A stretch of DNA of 40,964 nucleotides from Methanobacteriota archaeon (GCA_018667575.1 JABIUA010000003.1:1-40964); one strand, 5' to 3'; positions 8,447 through 16,643 are shown, counted from the first letter of the stretch. A program made the numbers and translations. The notes: generated by a model not told the origin, from the sequence alone.

Positions 8447-9376
8447 ATGGATGAACAACAACAAGTAGAAGATATTGTAAAATGCAGTGACTGTGGAAGT
8501 AGAAGTTTGACACGTGATGAAACACGTGGTGAGGTCGTTTGTGACGACTGTGGATTGGTTTTAGAAGATAATGTAATTGATCAAGGCGCAGAATGGAGAG
8601 TTTTCTCACCAGAGCAAGGAGACCAAAGAGCCCGTACTGGTGCACCTATGACTGTCATGCTCCACGACAAAGGATTGTCCACCGATATCGATTGGCAAAA
8701 CAAAGACTACTCTGGAAAAACAATTAATTCTAGATATAGATCACAATTCTACAGAATGAGGAAATGGCAGAAGCGAAGCCGTGTTTCAAACGCTACAGAG
8801 AGAAATCTCGCAATGGCTCTAGCGGAATTGGATAGAATGGCAAGTCGCCTAGAATTACCAAAATCCGTTAGAGAAGCAGCGGCTGTAAACTACAAGAAAG
8901 CAGTGGACAAGCGTTTGATTCGTGGTCGTTCCATCGAAGGAGTTGCAGCAGCGTCACTTTATGCAGCATGTAGACAATGTGGTGTACCACGTACTCTTGA
9001 TGAGATTGGGCAAGCATCTCGTACAGGCAGAAAAGAAATTGGCCGTACATACAGATTCATGGTTAGAGAATTGAAGATGAAGATAATGCCAACTGGACCA
9101 GAAGATTATATCTCAAGATTCTGTTCAGGATTAGGATTAGATGCTGAAGTTGAAGCTAAGGCATATGAATTGATCAAGGCGGCTCAAGAAAAAGAGTTGA
9201 CAAGTGGAAGAGGTCCAACAGGTATCGCTGCTTCAATTATCTATATCGCTTCAGTTCTTTGTGGAAAGAGAAGAACTCAAAGAGAAGTCGCAGAAGTTGC
9301 TGGAGTTACCGAAGTAACAATCAGAAACCGATACAAAGAATTGATTCAAAACTTGAATATCGAACTAGATATTTGA
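8447..9376 (+). CDS. tfb: Transcription initiation factor B (TFB)
   Basis: This is the archaeal homologue of TFIIB, which binds the TBP-TATA complex and recruits RNA polymerase. An N-terminal zinc ribbon ([11 protein letters not shown] ... [12 protein letters not shown], cysteines 13, 16, 32 and 35) is followed by the B-reader/linker around [10 protein letters not shown]. Two cyclin repeats follow: first [21 protein letters not shown], second [16 protein letters not shown] ending in a recognition helix ([18 protein letters not shown]). Length (309) is typical. The ATG at 8447 has GAGAGAGGG seven bases upstream, unlike the leaderless divergent neighbour. The downstream helical-repeat gene is 31 bases away and may be cotranscribed. 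Archaea often encode several TFBs; whether this is the only one cannot be seen. Confidence 0.97.
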   Translation: MDEQQQVEDIVKCSDCGSRSLTRDETRGEVVCDDCGLVLEDNVIDQGAEWRVFSPEQGDQRARTGAPMTVMLHDKGLSTDIDWQNKDYSGKTINSRYRSQFYRMRKWQKRSRVSNATERNLAMALAELDRMASRLELPKSVREAAAVNYKKAVDKRLIRGRSIEGVAAASLYAACRQCGVPRTLDEIGQASRTGRKEIGRTYRFMVRELKMKIMPTGPEDYISRFCSGLGLDAEVEAKAYELIKAAQEKELTSGRGPTGIAASIIYIASVLCGKRRTQREVAEVAGVTEVTIRNRYKELIQNLNIELDI

Positions 9377-9407
9377 GTAGTATCTAATATTCGTAGGTGT
9401 TTGATCT

Positions 9408-10886
9408 ATGGGAAAGAGTCGGACTAGGCTATCGCAGATTACGTTTGAGAGTGTTGCAACTCTACTCGTTGAAGCCTTGGAAAGGGGAACACAATCTTGG
9501 CCGCTTCCAAATCCTCCAATCATAGATAGCGACTTTCCTCCAATACATCCAATATCCCCCCAGGATATAATCGAACAAGGATTAGGCTTACTCCATTCGG
9601 ACAAAGGGATGTTTGACTCCAAATTGAATTCTGTTGTTGACCTGATTGTACCTCACAGGATGAACTTAACCGACGACCCATTTGAGGTACATCAAAAGTG
9701 GTTAGAAAAAAGAGTGGATACAGTATCGGAAAGAATGGTATTCTTAATCGCTACAGAATGGCTTGCGCAATCTCTAGACCCAACAGCGCCTAACACCGAT
9801 AGGTGGTGGGTAAGTCTGTGTCTAATCAATGGAATGTCTACAGTTCCTAGAGGCCAGCCAGTTCATCAAGGATATCATTTACTAGAGTCTATTGCTTTGG
9901 CTGAAAGACCAGGTACATGGCATACTCAACCGGAGGCAGGGCCACAAAATGTCGATTGGAATCCACACGCTAAGATTCCTAGAGTGACCAGCGTAGTTGC
10001 CCATGAGGAAGGAACTAAATCAGCATCATGGCTATTAGAAAGACTTGAACAAGGCAATGATGATAGACGAGAATTATTGGTTGAATGGACTAGGTTATTA
10101 TTGGAAAGACCCGCTTTGATCGAATCGCTAAAGTTGTCTGAAATACTTATGCGTAGAGCCCTAGATCCATCGGTTGAAGTTGCAGTAAAAATCACATTAT
10201 GTTTAGCCAAGTTAACAGATTACGATAGAGAGATTGGTTTAGCTCTAAGCCAAAGACTAGCCCAGAGGGAGGAAGTAGAGATTAGACGTGCAATGGCAGA
10301 CGTTTTGACTAGACTTTTCCGCCGTCTTTCAACCGATGCGTTACCATTATTCGAAAAAATGCTAGGTGATGATGACGAAGTAGTCCTTGCCGCAGCTAGT
10401 TCAACAGTTGGTGATTTGAAATTCTTCGATACAGATTTATGGGCAGATAAAATGCTAGAACTCAGTAATCATCAATTGCCTCTAGTTAGAAGAAATCTAG
10501 TTCAGGGATTAAGAGATTATATCGAAATGTTCCCAGAAGACCAGAGAAATATTTTGCCAACATTATGGCAAGATGGAGATGATGTCGTTCGAACTAGAAT
10601 GAGAGAATTACTGATTAGAATGGAAGAGGTTTCTTCAGAACATTTTTCTGGTAGAATTACTGATTTACAAGAAAAGGGTTGTTCATTAGAATCATTATGG
10701 GAACATCTCAGATTGAGACGACCTGAAAGAGCAGAAGTTTGGACTGAGTGGCTATCAAATGGCGGAGAGTTACCTGAAGTGGCAGTATCTGAACGTCATA
10801 AAAGCACTATGCAAGCGCCAAGCGAACTTCCTGACCTCAACGATGCACTTGAGACATTAGACCAAGAGTTAGGTTTCTTGGACTAA
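9408..10886 (+). CDS. Hypothetical HEAT-like helical-repeat protein
   Basis: No named family is recognised. The 492-residue protein has no signal peptide or membrane helix and so is probably cytoplasmic. From about residue 200 to 430 it is built of amphipathic helix pairs such as LKLSEILMRRALDPSVEVAVKI, EVEIRRAMADVLTRLFR and DDDEVVLAAASSTVGDL. Their spacing of 35-40 residues and recurring D-P/D-E-V turns are those of HEAT or armadillo-type solenoids. The first 190 residues are less repetitive and contain several tryptophans. It follows TFB on the same strand after 31 bases. A scaffold or protein-binding role is inferred from the fold; a link with transcription is only suggested by position. 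Its stop codon abuts that of the convergent next gene with no spare base. Confidence 0.7.
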   Translation: MGKSRTRLSQITFESVATLLVEALERGTQSWPLPNPPIIDSDFPPIHPISPQDIIEQGLGLLHSDKGMFDSKLNSVVDLIVPHRMNLTDDPFEVHQKWLEKRVDTVSERMVFLIATEWLAQSLDPTAPNTDRWWVSLCLINGMSTVPRGQPVHQGYHLLESIALAERPGTWHTQPEAGPQNVDWNPHAKIPRVTSVVAHEEGTKSASWLLERLEQGNDDRRELLVEWTRLLLERPALIESLKLSEILMRRALDPSVEVAVKITLCLAKLTDYDREIGLALSQRLAQREEVEIRRAMADVLTRLFRRLSTDALPLFEKMLGDDDEVVLAAASSTVGDLKFFDTDLWADKMLELSNHQLPLVRRNLVQGLRDYIEMFPEDQRNILPTLWQDGDDVVRTRMRELLIRMEEVSSEHFSGRITDLQEKGCSLESLWEHLRLRRPERAEVWTEWLSNGGELPEVAVSERHKSTMQAPSELPDLNDALETLDQELGFLD

Positions 10887-11315
10887 TCATTCCTGCTCAA
10901 GAACTTCTTTTTCAGATAAAGGTCCATTCACAACCAACCAGACATAGGTTGCGTTCAATATAGAAAGGGAGCCCATCAACAAGAGAATCATTCCGGTAGT
11001 CTTTGGGAAATATTTATCCATTTCTAATTCATTGATTGATATGACAAAAACATAGCACATAATTCCGAATATCATTACAGGGAGCCAACTTGAACCTGGC
11101 TTTTTCCATATTTTGATTATTGGAATTACTCCCTTTTGATTAAATGTAAACCTAAACCACGAAATATACAAACAACCTATGCCAATTAATCCAATCACAC
11201 CTCTTGTGAATGAACGAGAGTCCCATGGACCTTCAGGGGCTAAGTCAAAGAAGGCTTGAACGACACAAATAATACCAGTTAAAGCGAATACTCGCCACTC
11301 GATATCCTCGCCCAT
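10887..11315 (-). CDS. Hypothetical four-helix membrane protein
   Basis: The family is not recognised. The 142-residue sequence has four likely membrane helices: VFALTGIICVVQAFFDL, GVIGLIGIGCLYISWF, WLPVMIFGIMCYVFVI and TGMILLLMGSLSILNATYVWLVV. Loops are short and the C-terminal tail is acidic (SEKEVLEQE). The ATG at 11315 is divergent from the nucleotidyltransferase gene, with about 50 bases between preferred starts. Its stop touches the stop of the helical-repeat gene. Membrane location is secure; function unknown. Confidence 0.65.
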   Translation of the reverse strand: MGEDIEWRVFALTGIICVVQAFFDLAPEGPWDSRSFTRGVIGLIGIGCLYISWFRFTFNQKGVIPIIKIWKKPGSSWLPVMIFGIMCYVFVISINELEMDKYFPKTTGMILLLMGSLSILNATYVWLVVNGPLSEKEVLEQE

Positions 11316-11366
11316 GACACGGCATGATGGGTTATGCTTGAAAGCATGTGCCTGTTAGCACGATTC

Positions 11367-12230
11367 ATGCCGATAGTTGAGGATGCTTTGATTGTCGCCG
11401 GCGGACTTGGAACTAGAATGTACCCAGTAAGTGCATTTTCATCTAAAGAATCTCTTCCCTTGATAGATGTTCCAGTATTGATACATTTGGCTCATGAGGC
11501 TAAGGCGGCAGGAGTCAAAAGAATCCATATTATTTCATCTCCAAGCAAAGACTTTTCTCCTCTACTAAGAGACATCCAAGACTTACATTCAAACAGACCA
11601 GAACTCGATAAAAATCTGTTTTCATCATTTTCAGATGTTGAGGTTAAAGTACATCTACAGCAACAACAATTAGGCCTTGGCGATGCCATTTCTTGTGCAT
11701 TAGATGATATTAGTGGCCCATTCTTAGTTCTTTTAGGAGATAATGTGATCCTTGATAATCACGCTTCGACAAAGAATTTTATTCCATCCAATGCTAGTAA
11801 ACTACTCGTCCAATGCTTTGAAGAAAATAATCTCCCTTGTGGTACGATTTTACCGGTTAATGATGATGAAGTTTCTAATTACGGAGTTGTTCAACTTGAA
11901 GGAAATTATGTTAGAAATGTAGTAGAGAAACCTAAATTAGAAGACGCACCTTCAAATTTAGTATTATGTGGAAGATATCTTTTTACTTCCGACGCTAAAG
12001 ATTTACTCAGAAACGTATACACTGTTGAGAAGTTTGGTGAATTACAATCGATTGAATTACAAAAATACTGGATGCATGGAGTTGGATTTATTGGAGTGCA
12101 ATTAGAGGGTTTTAGTTGGTATGATTCCGGAAACCCATATTCATGGTTACAAGCCCAAGTCGACCATGCTCTTCAAAGACCGGATATTGCAGATAAATTC
12201 CGCGATTGGTTAGAATCTAGATTGAATTGA
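11367..12230 (+). CDS. Sugar-1-phosphate nucleotidyltransferase (GalU/RfbA-like)
   Basis: This is an NTP-transferase that would join a nucleotide to a sugar-1-phosphate to make an activated sugar for glycan synthesis. The nucleotide-binding signature is ALIVAGGLGTRMYPVS followed by KESLPLIDVPVLIH. QQQLGLGDAISCALD and the metal-binding LVLLGDNVIL follow, then the sugar-binding NYGVVQLE and VVEKPKLEDAPS. It resembles bacterial-type UTP--glucose-1-phosphate uridylyltransferase most, because of the order of LGLGDAI, VVEKP and the late WYDSGNPYSWLQA. The exact sugar is uncertain. The track starts at 11334, but ATG 11367 (MPIVEDALIVAGG) places the signature at the usual distance from the N-terminus. 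It stands alone between convergent and divergent neighbours, away from other glycan genes. Confidence 0.87.
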   Translation: MPIVEDALIVAGGLGTRMYPVSAFSSKESLPLIDVPVLIHLAHEAKAAGVKRIHIISSPSKDFSPLLRDIQDLHSNRPELDKNLFSSFSDVEVKVHLQQQQLGLGDAISCALDDISGPFLVLLGDNVILDNHASTKNFIPSNASKLLVQCFEENNLPCGTILPVNDDEVSNYGVVQLEGNYVRNVVEKPKLEDAPSNLVLCGRYLFTSDAKDLLRNVYTVEKFGELQSIELQKYWMHGVGFIGVQLEGFSWYDSGNPYSWLQAQVDHALQRPDIADKFRDWLESRLN

Positions 12231-12755
12231 TTACCTTTGACCAGGTTTCCAGAATGATAGTGGAATTGGCGCGATTCCTTGAGCACATCGTAAGGCTAGG
12301 TGGTCTGCCCGCTCATTCCATCGATGGCCTCTGTGTGCTTTGACATGCTCCCATTGTATATTACGGATAGAAGAAACTTCTCTCCAGAGGGTTTGAAGGG
12401 TTTGGACCAATTTGATATTGGCCTTTGCTTTCCATTTTCCAGTTGCTAGATTTCCGGCATATAGTGAATCAGTTCTAATCACTACAGAGGAGTCATCGCC
12501 TTTTACTAGAAGCCATCTCAAGGCTTCAGCAAAGCCCGATAGTTCAGCAGTATTATTCGAACCTACTTCGGCTCCCAGGTAGTTTTCACTTCCTTCGCTA
12601 GTAACAACAACCCCGGACATTTCTTCGGCAATTTCACCAGTGCCTTTGCCAAGTCCATTATCGCCTTTTACAATAACAAGTCCCCAAGCGGCAGGGGTAT
12701 CTTCGTTGACATTTTGATTTACTAAGCAGGAACCATCGACATAAAGACTGATCAT
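12231..12755 (-). CDS. rnhA: Ribonuclease HI
   Basis: This enzyme cleaves the RNA strand of RNA-DNA hybrids, for example primers and R-loops. All catalytic acids are visible: D in LYVDGSC, E in NNTAELSGFAEAL, D in VIRTDSLYAG and the late D in WNERADHLAL, with the conserved histidine in VKAHRGHRW. An insertion of about 25 residues (KGTGEIAEEMSGVVVTSEG) lies between the first two strands, making it somewhat longer than the minimal fold. The track begins at GTG 12779, overlapping the gcvH stop in a GTGA junction. ATG 12755 (MISLYVDGSC) starts directly at strand one and is preferred, though coupling from GTG is possible. It stops one base after the convergent nucleotidyltransferase gene ends. Type HI enzymes occur in only some archaea; HII is the common one. 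Confidence 0.88.
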   Translation of the reverse strand: MISLYVDGSCLVNQNVNEDTPAAWGLVIVKGDNGLGKGTGEIAEEMSGVVVTSEGSENYLGAEVGSNNTAELSGFAEALRWLLVKGDDSSVVIRTDSLYAGNLATGKWKAKANIKLVQTLQTLWREVSSIRNIQWEHVKAHRGHRWNERADHLALRCAQGIAPIPLSFWKPGQR

Positions 12756-12775
12756 TTCTGCCCGATTCAATATTC

Positions 12776-13159
12776 TCACTCGCCAATTTCAGCCCTATAT
12801 CCGCTAGCATCCATCAGTGAAGAGAGTCCGCTAGTATCATCCAGTTTCATCTTAATAATCCAGCCATCTCCGTAAGGGCTTGTGTTCATCAACTCAGGGG
12901 AATCATCGAGATTATCATTTACAGCAGTGATTTCTCCAGCGAGAGGGGCAAAAATAGGTGAAGCGGATTTGACAGATTCAACAATTGCGAACTCATCCAT
13001 TTCACCCATTACTTGGCCAACATCTGGTAATTCGATATATACGATGTCGGTTAATGCATGTTGAGCATGGTCTGTAATTCCGATGGTAATTTCATCACCA
13101 TCAACTTTAATCCATTCGTGTTCTTTAGTATAGTACAAGTCTTCTGGAATCTCACTCAT
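12776..13159 (-). CDS. gcvH: Glycine cleavage system H protein (lipoyl carrier)
   Basis: The H protein carries the lipoyl-bound aminomethyl group between the P, T and L proteins during glycine cleavage. The 127-residue sequence covers the whole family, from YYTKEHEWIKVDGDEITIGIT through IVYIELPDVGQ to the lipoylation site ESVKSAS (K near 64) and NTSPYGDGWIIKMK. The ATG at 13159 has AGGAGATG seven bases upstream, a good ribosome site. No gcvP, gcvT or lipoate ligase gene is nearby, so the rest of the pathway must lie elsewhere. A lone H protein can also serve in lipoate relay. The 3-prime end overlaps the alternative GTG start of RNase HI. Confidence 0.95.
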   Translation of the reverse strand: MSEIPEDLYYTKEHEWIKVDGDEITIGITDHAQHALTDIVYIELPDVGQVMGEMDEFAIVESVKSASPIFAPLAGEITAVNDNLDDSPELMNTSPYGDGWIIKMKLDDTSGLSSLMDASGYRAEIGE

Positions 13160-13225
13160 AATAGCATCTCCTAAATATTCCCAATGTTAGGTCATTGATG
13201 AATGTTCGTAATTGAGTTTAACAAA

Positions 13226-13570
13226 TTATTCTTGTTCTGAACTTATTTCCATTTCCAAAACTTGGGTTTCTAATTCAGCCCAAGCATTACCGACAGCTGA
13301 ATCATTCTCTATTTCTTGCATCTCGTTTTGTATTCTCTCGGCCATCTGACCTTCATCTTCATCAGGGAAGTAGGATTTTAGATAATTGTGATTTTGTTTC
13401 AGTAATCTAGCAGATACTAAACAAATTAGAGAGAACAACAAGAATATATGGCCGAATCCAAGTACAGAAATCTCCATTCTACCTTGTATTAATCCAAACC
13501 CACATGCTAGAATTAAACCAAAACCAGTCCCATAAAGTAGACGTGATGCGGCTTTGGCTGGTTCGTCCAT
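13226..13570 (-). CDS. Hypothetical small membrane protein, two helices and acidic tail
   Basis: The family is not recognised. Of 114 residues, two hydrophobic helices (LLYGTGFGLILACGFGLIQG and ISVLGFGHIFLLFSLICLVSARLL) make a hairpin. A cytoplasmic tail rich in E, Q and M follows (EDEGQMAERIQNEMQEIEN), likely helical. The ATG at 13570 begins one base after a perfect inverted repeat (ATAGGT-tgg-ACCTAT in the coding sense). Gaps to both neighbours exceed 40 bases, so it is probably its own transcription unit. Function unknown. Confidence 0.6.
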   Translation of the reverse strand: MDEPAKAASRLLYGTGFGLILACGFGLIQGRMEISVLGFGHIFLLFSLICLVSARLLKQNHNYLKSYFPDEDEGQMAERIQNEMQEIENDSAVGNAWAELETQVLEMEISSEQE

Positions 13571-13571
13571 A

Positions 13572-13586
13572 ATAGGTCCAACCTAT
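13572..13586. promoter_or_regulatory. Inverted repeat immediately before the 114-residue membrane protein
   Basis: ATAGGT-cca-ACCTAT is a perfect six-base dyad with a three-base centre. It is separated from the start codon at 13570 by a single base. A repressor site at the transcription start is one reading; a chance palindrome is the alternative. Confidence 0.3.
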
Positions 13587-13610
13587 ACTAGTGCATGAAA
13601 CCAACGCAAA

Positions 13611-14192
13611 TCAGTAGGTTTCTCTCATTAATTTATGAATCTTGTATGGAAGTAGCGCTCTATTTACAGGAGTCACTTCCAAAATTCTACCATCATCTCT
13701 TCTTCGAATATCTTGTAAAAGTGGGTGTCGACTTTTCTTGTGTAGTGTTAGTAGCGTTGGCTTGTCCACTTGCAAAGCACTTCTAACACAGTTTACGAAA
13801 TTTTCACTTTCAACAGAAAATTTGCCGATTTCGTCTATTACTAGAACTTCACACTCTTCTTTAGCATAGTTAATCGCTGGAATAGCAACTTCTTCTAGAG
13901 CCTTAAGGTCTAGGCCATATCCTAGTACTCTCAAACGTGAGTCAAAGGTTTTGTGAGCTATTACACCTTCTTCCTCAGTGATAATGTTAATCACTTTGTA
14001 TCCTAGCCTTTCGCCATTTTCCAGAATAGGTTCAGTTCGCAAACCGCCAACAATTGGCTTTCCAGAAGGATTTCCTCTAATGTTGATTTCTCGTGTGCGC
14101 TCGTCAACCAACATTTCGAGAACTTTTTCCATCACGGCCGATTTACCGCTTCTTGGTAAACCAGTTATGCCTATCTTTGGATGTATTCCCAT
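13611..14192 (-). CDS. THEP1-family nucleoside-triphosphatase
   Basis: This is a P-loop NTPase of the archaeal/eukaryal THEP1 (NTPCR) family, whose characterised members hydrolyse ATP, GTP and other NTPs in vitro; the cellular role is unsettled. The Walker A motif is ITGLPRSGKSAV at residue 10 and the Walker B motif is EVLVIDEIGKFSVES. Between them is the family's GLRTEPILENGERLGYKVI strand pair, a recognised hallmark, and THKTFDSR-like AHKTFDSRL. THEP1 proteins usually run 170-190 residues, as here. The track start at 14201 is a TTG; ATG 14192 (MGIHPKIGITG) is preferred. A TATA-like TTTATTA 42-48 bases upstream fits a short leader. Confidence 0.88.
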   Translation of the reverse strand: MGIHPKIGITGLPRSGKSAVMEKVLEMLVDERTREINIRGNPSGKPIVGGLRTEPILENGERLGYKVINIITEEEGVIAHKTFDSRLRVLGYGLDLKALEEVAIPAINYAKEECEVLVIDEIGKFSVESENFVNCVRSALQVDKPTLLTLHKKSRHPLLQDIRRRDDGRILEVTPVNRALLPYKIHKLMRETY

Positions 14193-14233
14193 ATTAATCA
14201 ACCTTGACTACGCAGTAGCCAGTGGCTTATCAG

Positions 14234-14240
14234 TAATAAA
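14234..14240 (-). promoter_or_regulatory. Candidate TATA box of the THEP1 gene
   Basis: TTTATTA on the minus strand sits 42-48 bases before ATG 14192. Transcription would begin near 14210. The rest of the 14193-14346 spacer shows no tRNA or clear structured RNA; the plus-strand ORF drawn across it has no family signature. Confidence 0.35.
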
Positions 14241-14346
14241 CAATGTTGTTGACAATTTCCATAACCAGATTTTCCAAAAAGTTCACAGAAAGACCGGAAA
14301 AAGACTGAAAACCAACATCATTTGCCGGAATAAGGCATTGTACAAA

Positions 14347-14778
14347 TTAAAGTGAAAGAATTGATTCACATTCATTATACAAATTCAATGTATGTTCTAC
14401 CCACTCAAATAGTTTAGACATTGTTTCTTTTTCCACTCCAGCCTTTTTAGCAATCGCAGATAATATCCGTAATTCTTTCTTGTCATATTCACCGTCAACC
14501 GCAGATAGTAGCGCGCCGTCTCTCAGCGCGAGTTTTAACGCAGTTTCAGATAGAACACTGACGGTTTTATCAAATTCAGGAGGATTATTCAACATATTTC
14601 GTATATCCACTCTCATTTCAGGATGTAGCATACATGAGCCCATCAGTGATTCAATCATCATTAATTCTTCTTGAACTAATTCGCCATCTATTGAGGCTAT
14701 TATGACCATCAATTCTGCATGGGCCTTTCGCTCTTCTAAATTCAATTGATTTAGCGAACTGGGAAACAATGGTTTCAC
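14347..14778 (-). CDS. TerB-like domain protein (downstream paralogue)
   Basis: This all-helical protein of 143 residues resembles the TerB/DUF533-like metal-binding domain, a widespread module of unclear biochemical role in membrane-associated stress systems. The core ELMVIIASIDGELVQEELMMIESL and ALRDGALLSAVDGEYDKKELRILSAIAKKAGV are its two tell-tale acidic helix pairs (xxDGExxxxE). It aligns end to end with the upstream gene, so the two arose by tandem duplication. The GTG start at 14778 overlaps the upstream stop (GTGA), implying coupled translation and a possible heterodimer. No membrane helix is present. No other tellurite-resistance genes are nearby, so the tellurite name should not be taken as function. 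Confidence 0.75.
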   Translation of the reverse strand: MKPLFPSSLNQLNLEERKAHAELMVIIASIDGELVQEELMMIESLMGSCMLHPEMRVDIRNMLNNPPEFDKTVSVLSETALKLALRDGALLSAVDGEYDKKELRILSAIAKKAGVEKETMSKLFEWVEHTLNLYNECESILSL

Positions 14779-15206
14779 TCCGCAAGGTCATTTAGCAAAT
14801 CATAACCGCTTTGCATCCATGAATAACCTTCTACAGTCCAATTTAGTAGTCTTTCAAGAGAATCCTCTGATAGACCTAGGTGGGCGATAATTTCTTTCAA
14901 AACTTCACGCTCGTCATCGTCTACTTCACCATCAGCAGCAGCCATCAGTACAGCATCACGTAGCGCTAATCGACCGGCTTCATCACTTAGTCCAGCAAGA
15001 CATTCGTCTAGTGAAGGTGGAGATTTCAGTGCCTCTCTAATCATCGACCGTTGATTTGGCGATAAAAGGGCGGTTCCAAGACGTTGTTCAAACATAGCCA
15101 TTTCATCTACAGTCAATTCATTGTCAACTCTGGCCATAAACGCTAGAAGGCGAGCATAAGAAAAACGCTCTTCGCGAGATAACTTGTGGATAGTGTCGGG
15201 CAACAT
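14775..15206 (-). CDS. TerB-like domain protein (upstream paralogue)
   Basis: This is the first of two tandem TerB-like proteins. The core reads ARLLAFMARVDNELTVDEMAMFEQRL and ALRDAVLMAAADGEVDDDEREVLKEIIAHLGL, with acidic DGEVDDDE turns that in TerB bind metal. The track extends to 15293. Starting at ATG 15206 (MLPDTIHKLSREER) gives exactly 143 residues, the same as the downstream paralogue and collinear with it, whereas the 29 extra residues have no counterpart. The longer form cannot be excluded. The gene overlaps the downstream copy by four bases. GtrA lies immediately upstream, 3 bases from the extended start, and the three may be one operon. Confidence 0.72.
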   Translation of the reverse strand: MLPDTIHKLSREERFSYARLLAFMARVDNELTVDEMAMFEQRLGTALLSPNQRSMIREALKSPPSLDECLAGLSDEAGRLALRDAVLMAAADGEVDDDEREVLKEIIAHLGLSEDSLERLLNWTVEGYSWMQSGYDLLNDLAE

Positions 15207-15296
15207 GAATCGAGCGTACAGTTCATCACCAATGAACTTCACGCTATTTTTGATAATTAAATAGCGATATTTGGAGTAATAATTCCAAGCCAAGAA

Positions 15297-15722
15297 TTAT
15301 TCTTCTTCATCGGTATATCCAAACACAAACCATCTCATTGCAGCCCATGTGAATATTCCCCATACACACATATTAATCAGGAATATCAATCTAATAGGTA
15401 AATCAGAAATCACCAACAATGAATCATAACTTAGAGTTGAGAGCACTAAACCAAAGGAATAGACAGACATTGCCCGAAGCAAAGTTTGCTTGATATCTCT
15501 TCTACCATCAAATGTAAACCATCTATGTACAAAATGAGCAATTGTACTAGAAAAAACCCAAGACATAGTCCAGATAAACGTCTCTCCAATAAGATCAATT
15601 AATGGAGTAACTCTGAAAATTTCCCAAGAAATCCAGAAAATTAGAGTGTTGACGCCACCTGCTGTAGCAAATCTTTGAATTGTACCCCGAGGAAACGCTT
15701 CTTTGATTTTTTTATTTTTCAA
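15297..15722 (-). CDS. GtrA-like membrane protein
   Basis: GtrA family proteins are small four-helix membrane proteins thought to help move lipid-linked sugars across the membrane for glycan or teichoic acid glycosylation. This one shows the N-terminal RFATAGGVNTLIFWISW, the hallmark TIAHFVHRWFTFDG between helices 2 and 3, and two more helices ending IFTWAAMRWFVFG. Length (141) is typical. The start at 15722 is a TTG with AGGGTGG seven bases upstream; no in-frame ATG precedes the family's first helix, so TTG is probably real. It lies just downstream of a UDP-sugar dehydrogenase-like gene on the same strand, which supports a glycan role. Confidence 0.88.
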   Translation of the reverse strand: MKNKKIKEAFPRGTIQRFATAGGVNTLIFWISWEIFRVTPLIDLIGETFIWTMSWVFSSTIAHFVHRWFTFDGRRDIKQTLLRAMSVYSFGLVLSTLSYDSLLVISDLPIRLIFLINMCVWGIFTWAAMRWFVFGYTDEEE

Positions 15723-15739
15723 GAATAAGCCACCCTATT

Positions 15740-16564
15740 TTAGTCATCTAATGCGACAATATCGCTTGGTTTACCAGTTAGGATATTTCTTAGCGCTGAG
15801 TTATCCTTTTGAATCGCATCAAGAATTTCATATTTACAACCCAATTGCTCTGCTAAAACTCCTAGAGCCATGAAATCTTTAGGTAAGCACTTACCACCAA
15901 AACCACGCTTTAACCCATGAAGTGGTTCAAGATGGGAATCACCAATTGTTTGAGTCTGTGGCATAGTAATAATTTCTCTAATCTTGTTCCAATCTCCACC
16001 AAGATGTTGGCATATGTCATACATTTGGTTAGCGAAAATAACCTTCATTGCATTAAATGAATTCTTGGTATATTTCACTAATTCAGCTTCAGTAGGGGTG
16101 ACTTGAAATAGATTGTCAGTTTTTATTACCCCCGCTTCTTTGTGTTGTTGAAATACTCTATCTGCGACCTCTTTGTGATGCGTTCCACAAACCAATAGGT
16201 CCTGATTAGCAAAGTCTTCTAAACTCCTTCTTTCCACTAAAAACTCTGGAGAATGTGCAATTTTCAAGTGTGAATATTTTTCATGAAATTTTTGCGTAGT
16301 CCCTGGTATCACAGTACTTTTGATTACGGCTGTAAAGCCATCAGGCAGAGAATCTAATATTTCTTCAACAATTTTCGTATCACAAGCCCCAGTTTCAGGA
16401 TGCGGAGGCGTTGGTACTGCTATGTAAGCAAAATCCACATTGTCGATAACTATCGAGATATCAGTACCTCTTGACGGGTCGTGAATAAATAATTCATGGT
16501 GGTCTGCAAAACAATGTTCGATAGCTCCACCGACCATTCCAGCGCCGATAATTCCCACTTTCAT
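15740..16564 (-). CDS. UDP-glucose/GDP-mannose dehydrogenase-like protein lacking the C-terminal domain
   Basis: Members oxidise a nucleotide sugar to the uronic acid in two NAD-dependent steps. The Rossmann motif is [15 protein letters not shown], followed by [18 protein letters not shown] and [11 protein letters not shown]. The central helical domain has [15 protein letters not shown] (catalytic lysine), and the nucleophile cysteine is in [15 protein letters not shown]. The chain ends about 55 residues after that cysteine, at 274-278 residues, where typical enzymes (about 430) continue with a UDP-binding Rossmann domain. No frameshifted remainder follows; the next gene downstream is GtrA. 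It is thus a genuine short form: either substrate recognition differs, or it works with another chain. ATG 16564 (MKVGIIG) is preferred to 16576. Confidence 0.82.
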   Translation of the reverse strand: MKVGIIGAGMVGGAIEHCFADHHELFIHDPSRGTDISIVIDNVDFAYIAVPTPPHPETGACDTKIVEEILDSLPDGFTAVIKSTVIPGTTQKFHEKYSHLKIAHSPEFLVERRSLEDFANQDLLVCGTHHKEVADRVFQQHKEAGVIKTDNLFQVTPTEAELVKYTKNSFNAMKVIFANQMYDICQHLGGDWNKIREIITMPQTQTIGDSHLEPLHGLKRGFGGKCLPKDFMALGVLAEQLGCKYEILDAIQKDNSALRNILTGKPSDIVALDD

Positions 16565-16643
16565 ATTTTGAGGCAAGAAGGCATGATGTATGGTGATTTC
16601 TATTATTCAATAAGCGGGTTTGGGTTTAGTTTACCTTCTTAAT

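Noticed and set aside
14202-14346. Possible tRNA or small RNA in the largest minus-strand spacer of this part
   Set aside because: No cloverleaf arms, no GTTCRANNC box and no CCA-proximal pairing could be found by eye.
13978-14355. 125-residue plus-strand ORF antisense to the THEP1 gene
   Set aside because: It mostly mirrors a conserved P-loop NTPase gene, and its unique end in the spacer has no recognisable feature or ribosome site.
14347-15206. Tellurite-resistance operon
   Set aside because: Only TerB-like domains are present; no terC, terD, terE or related genes are near, so a tellurite function is not supported.
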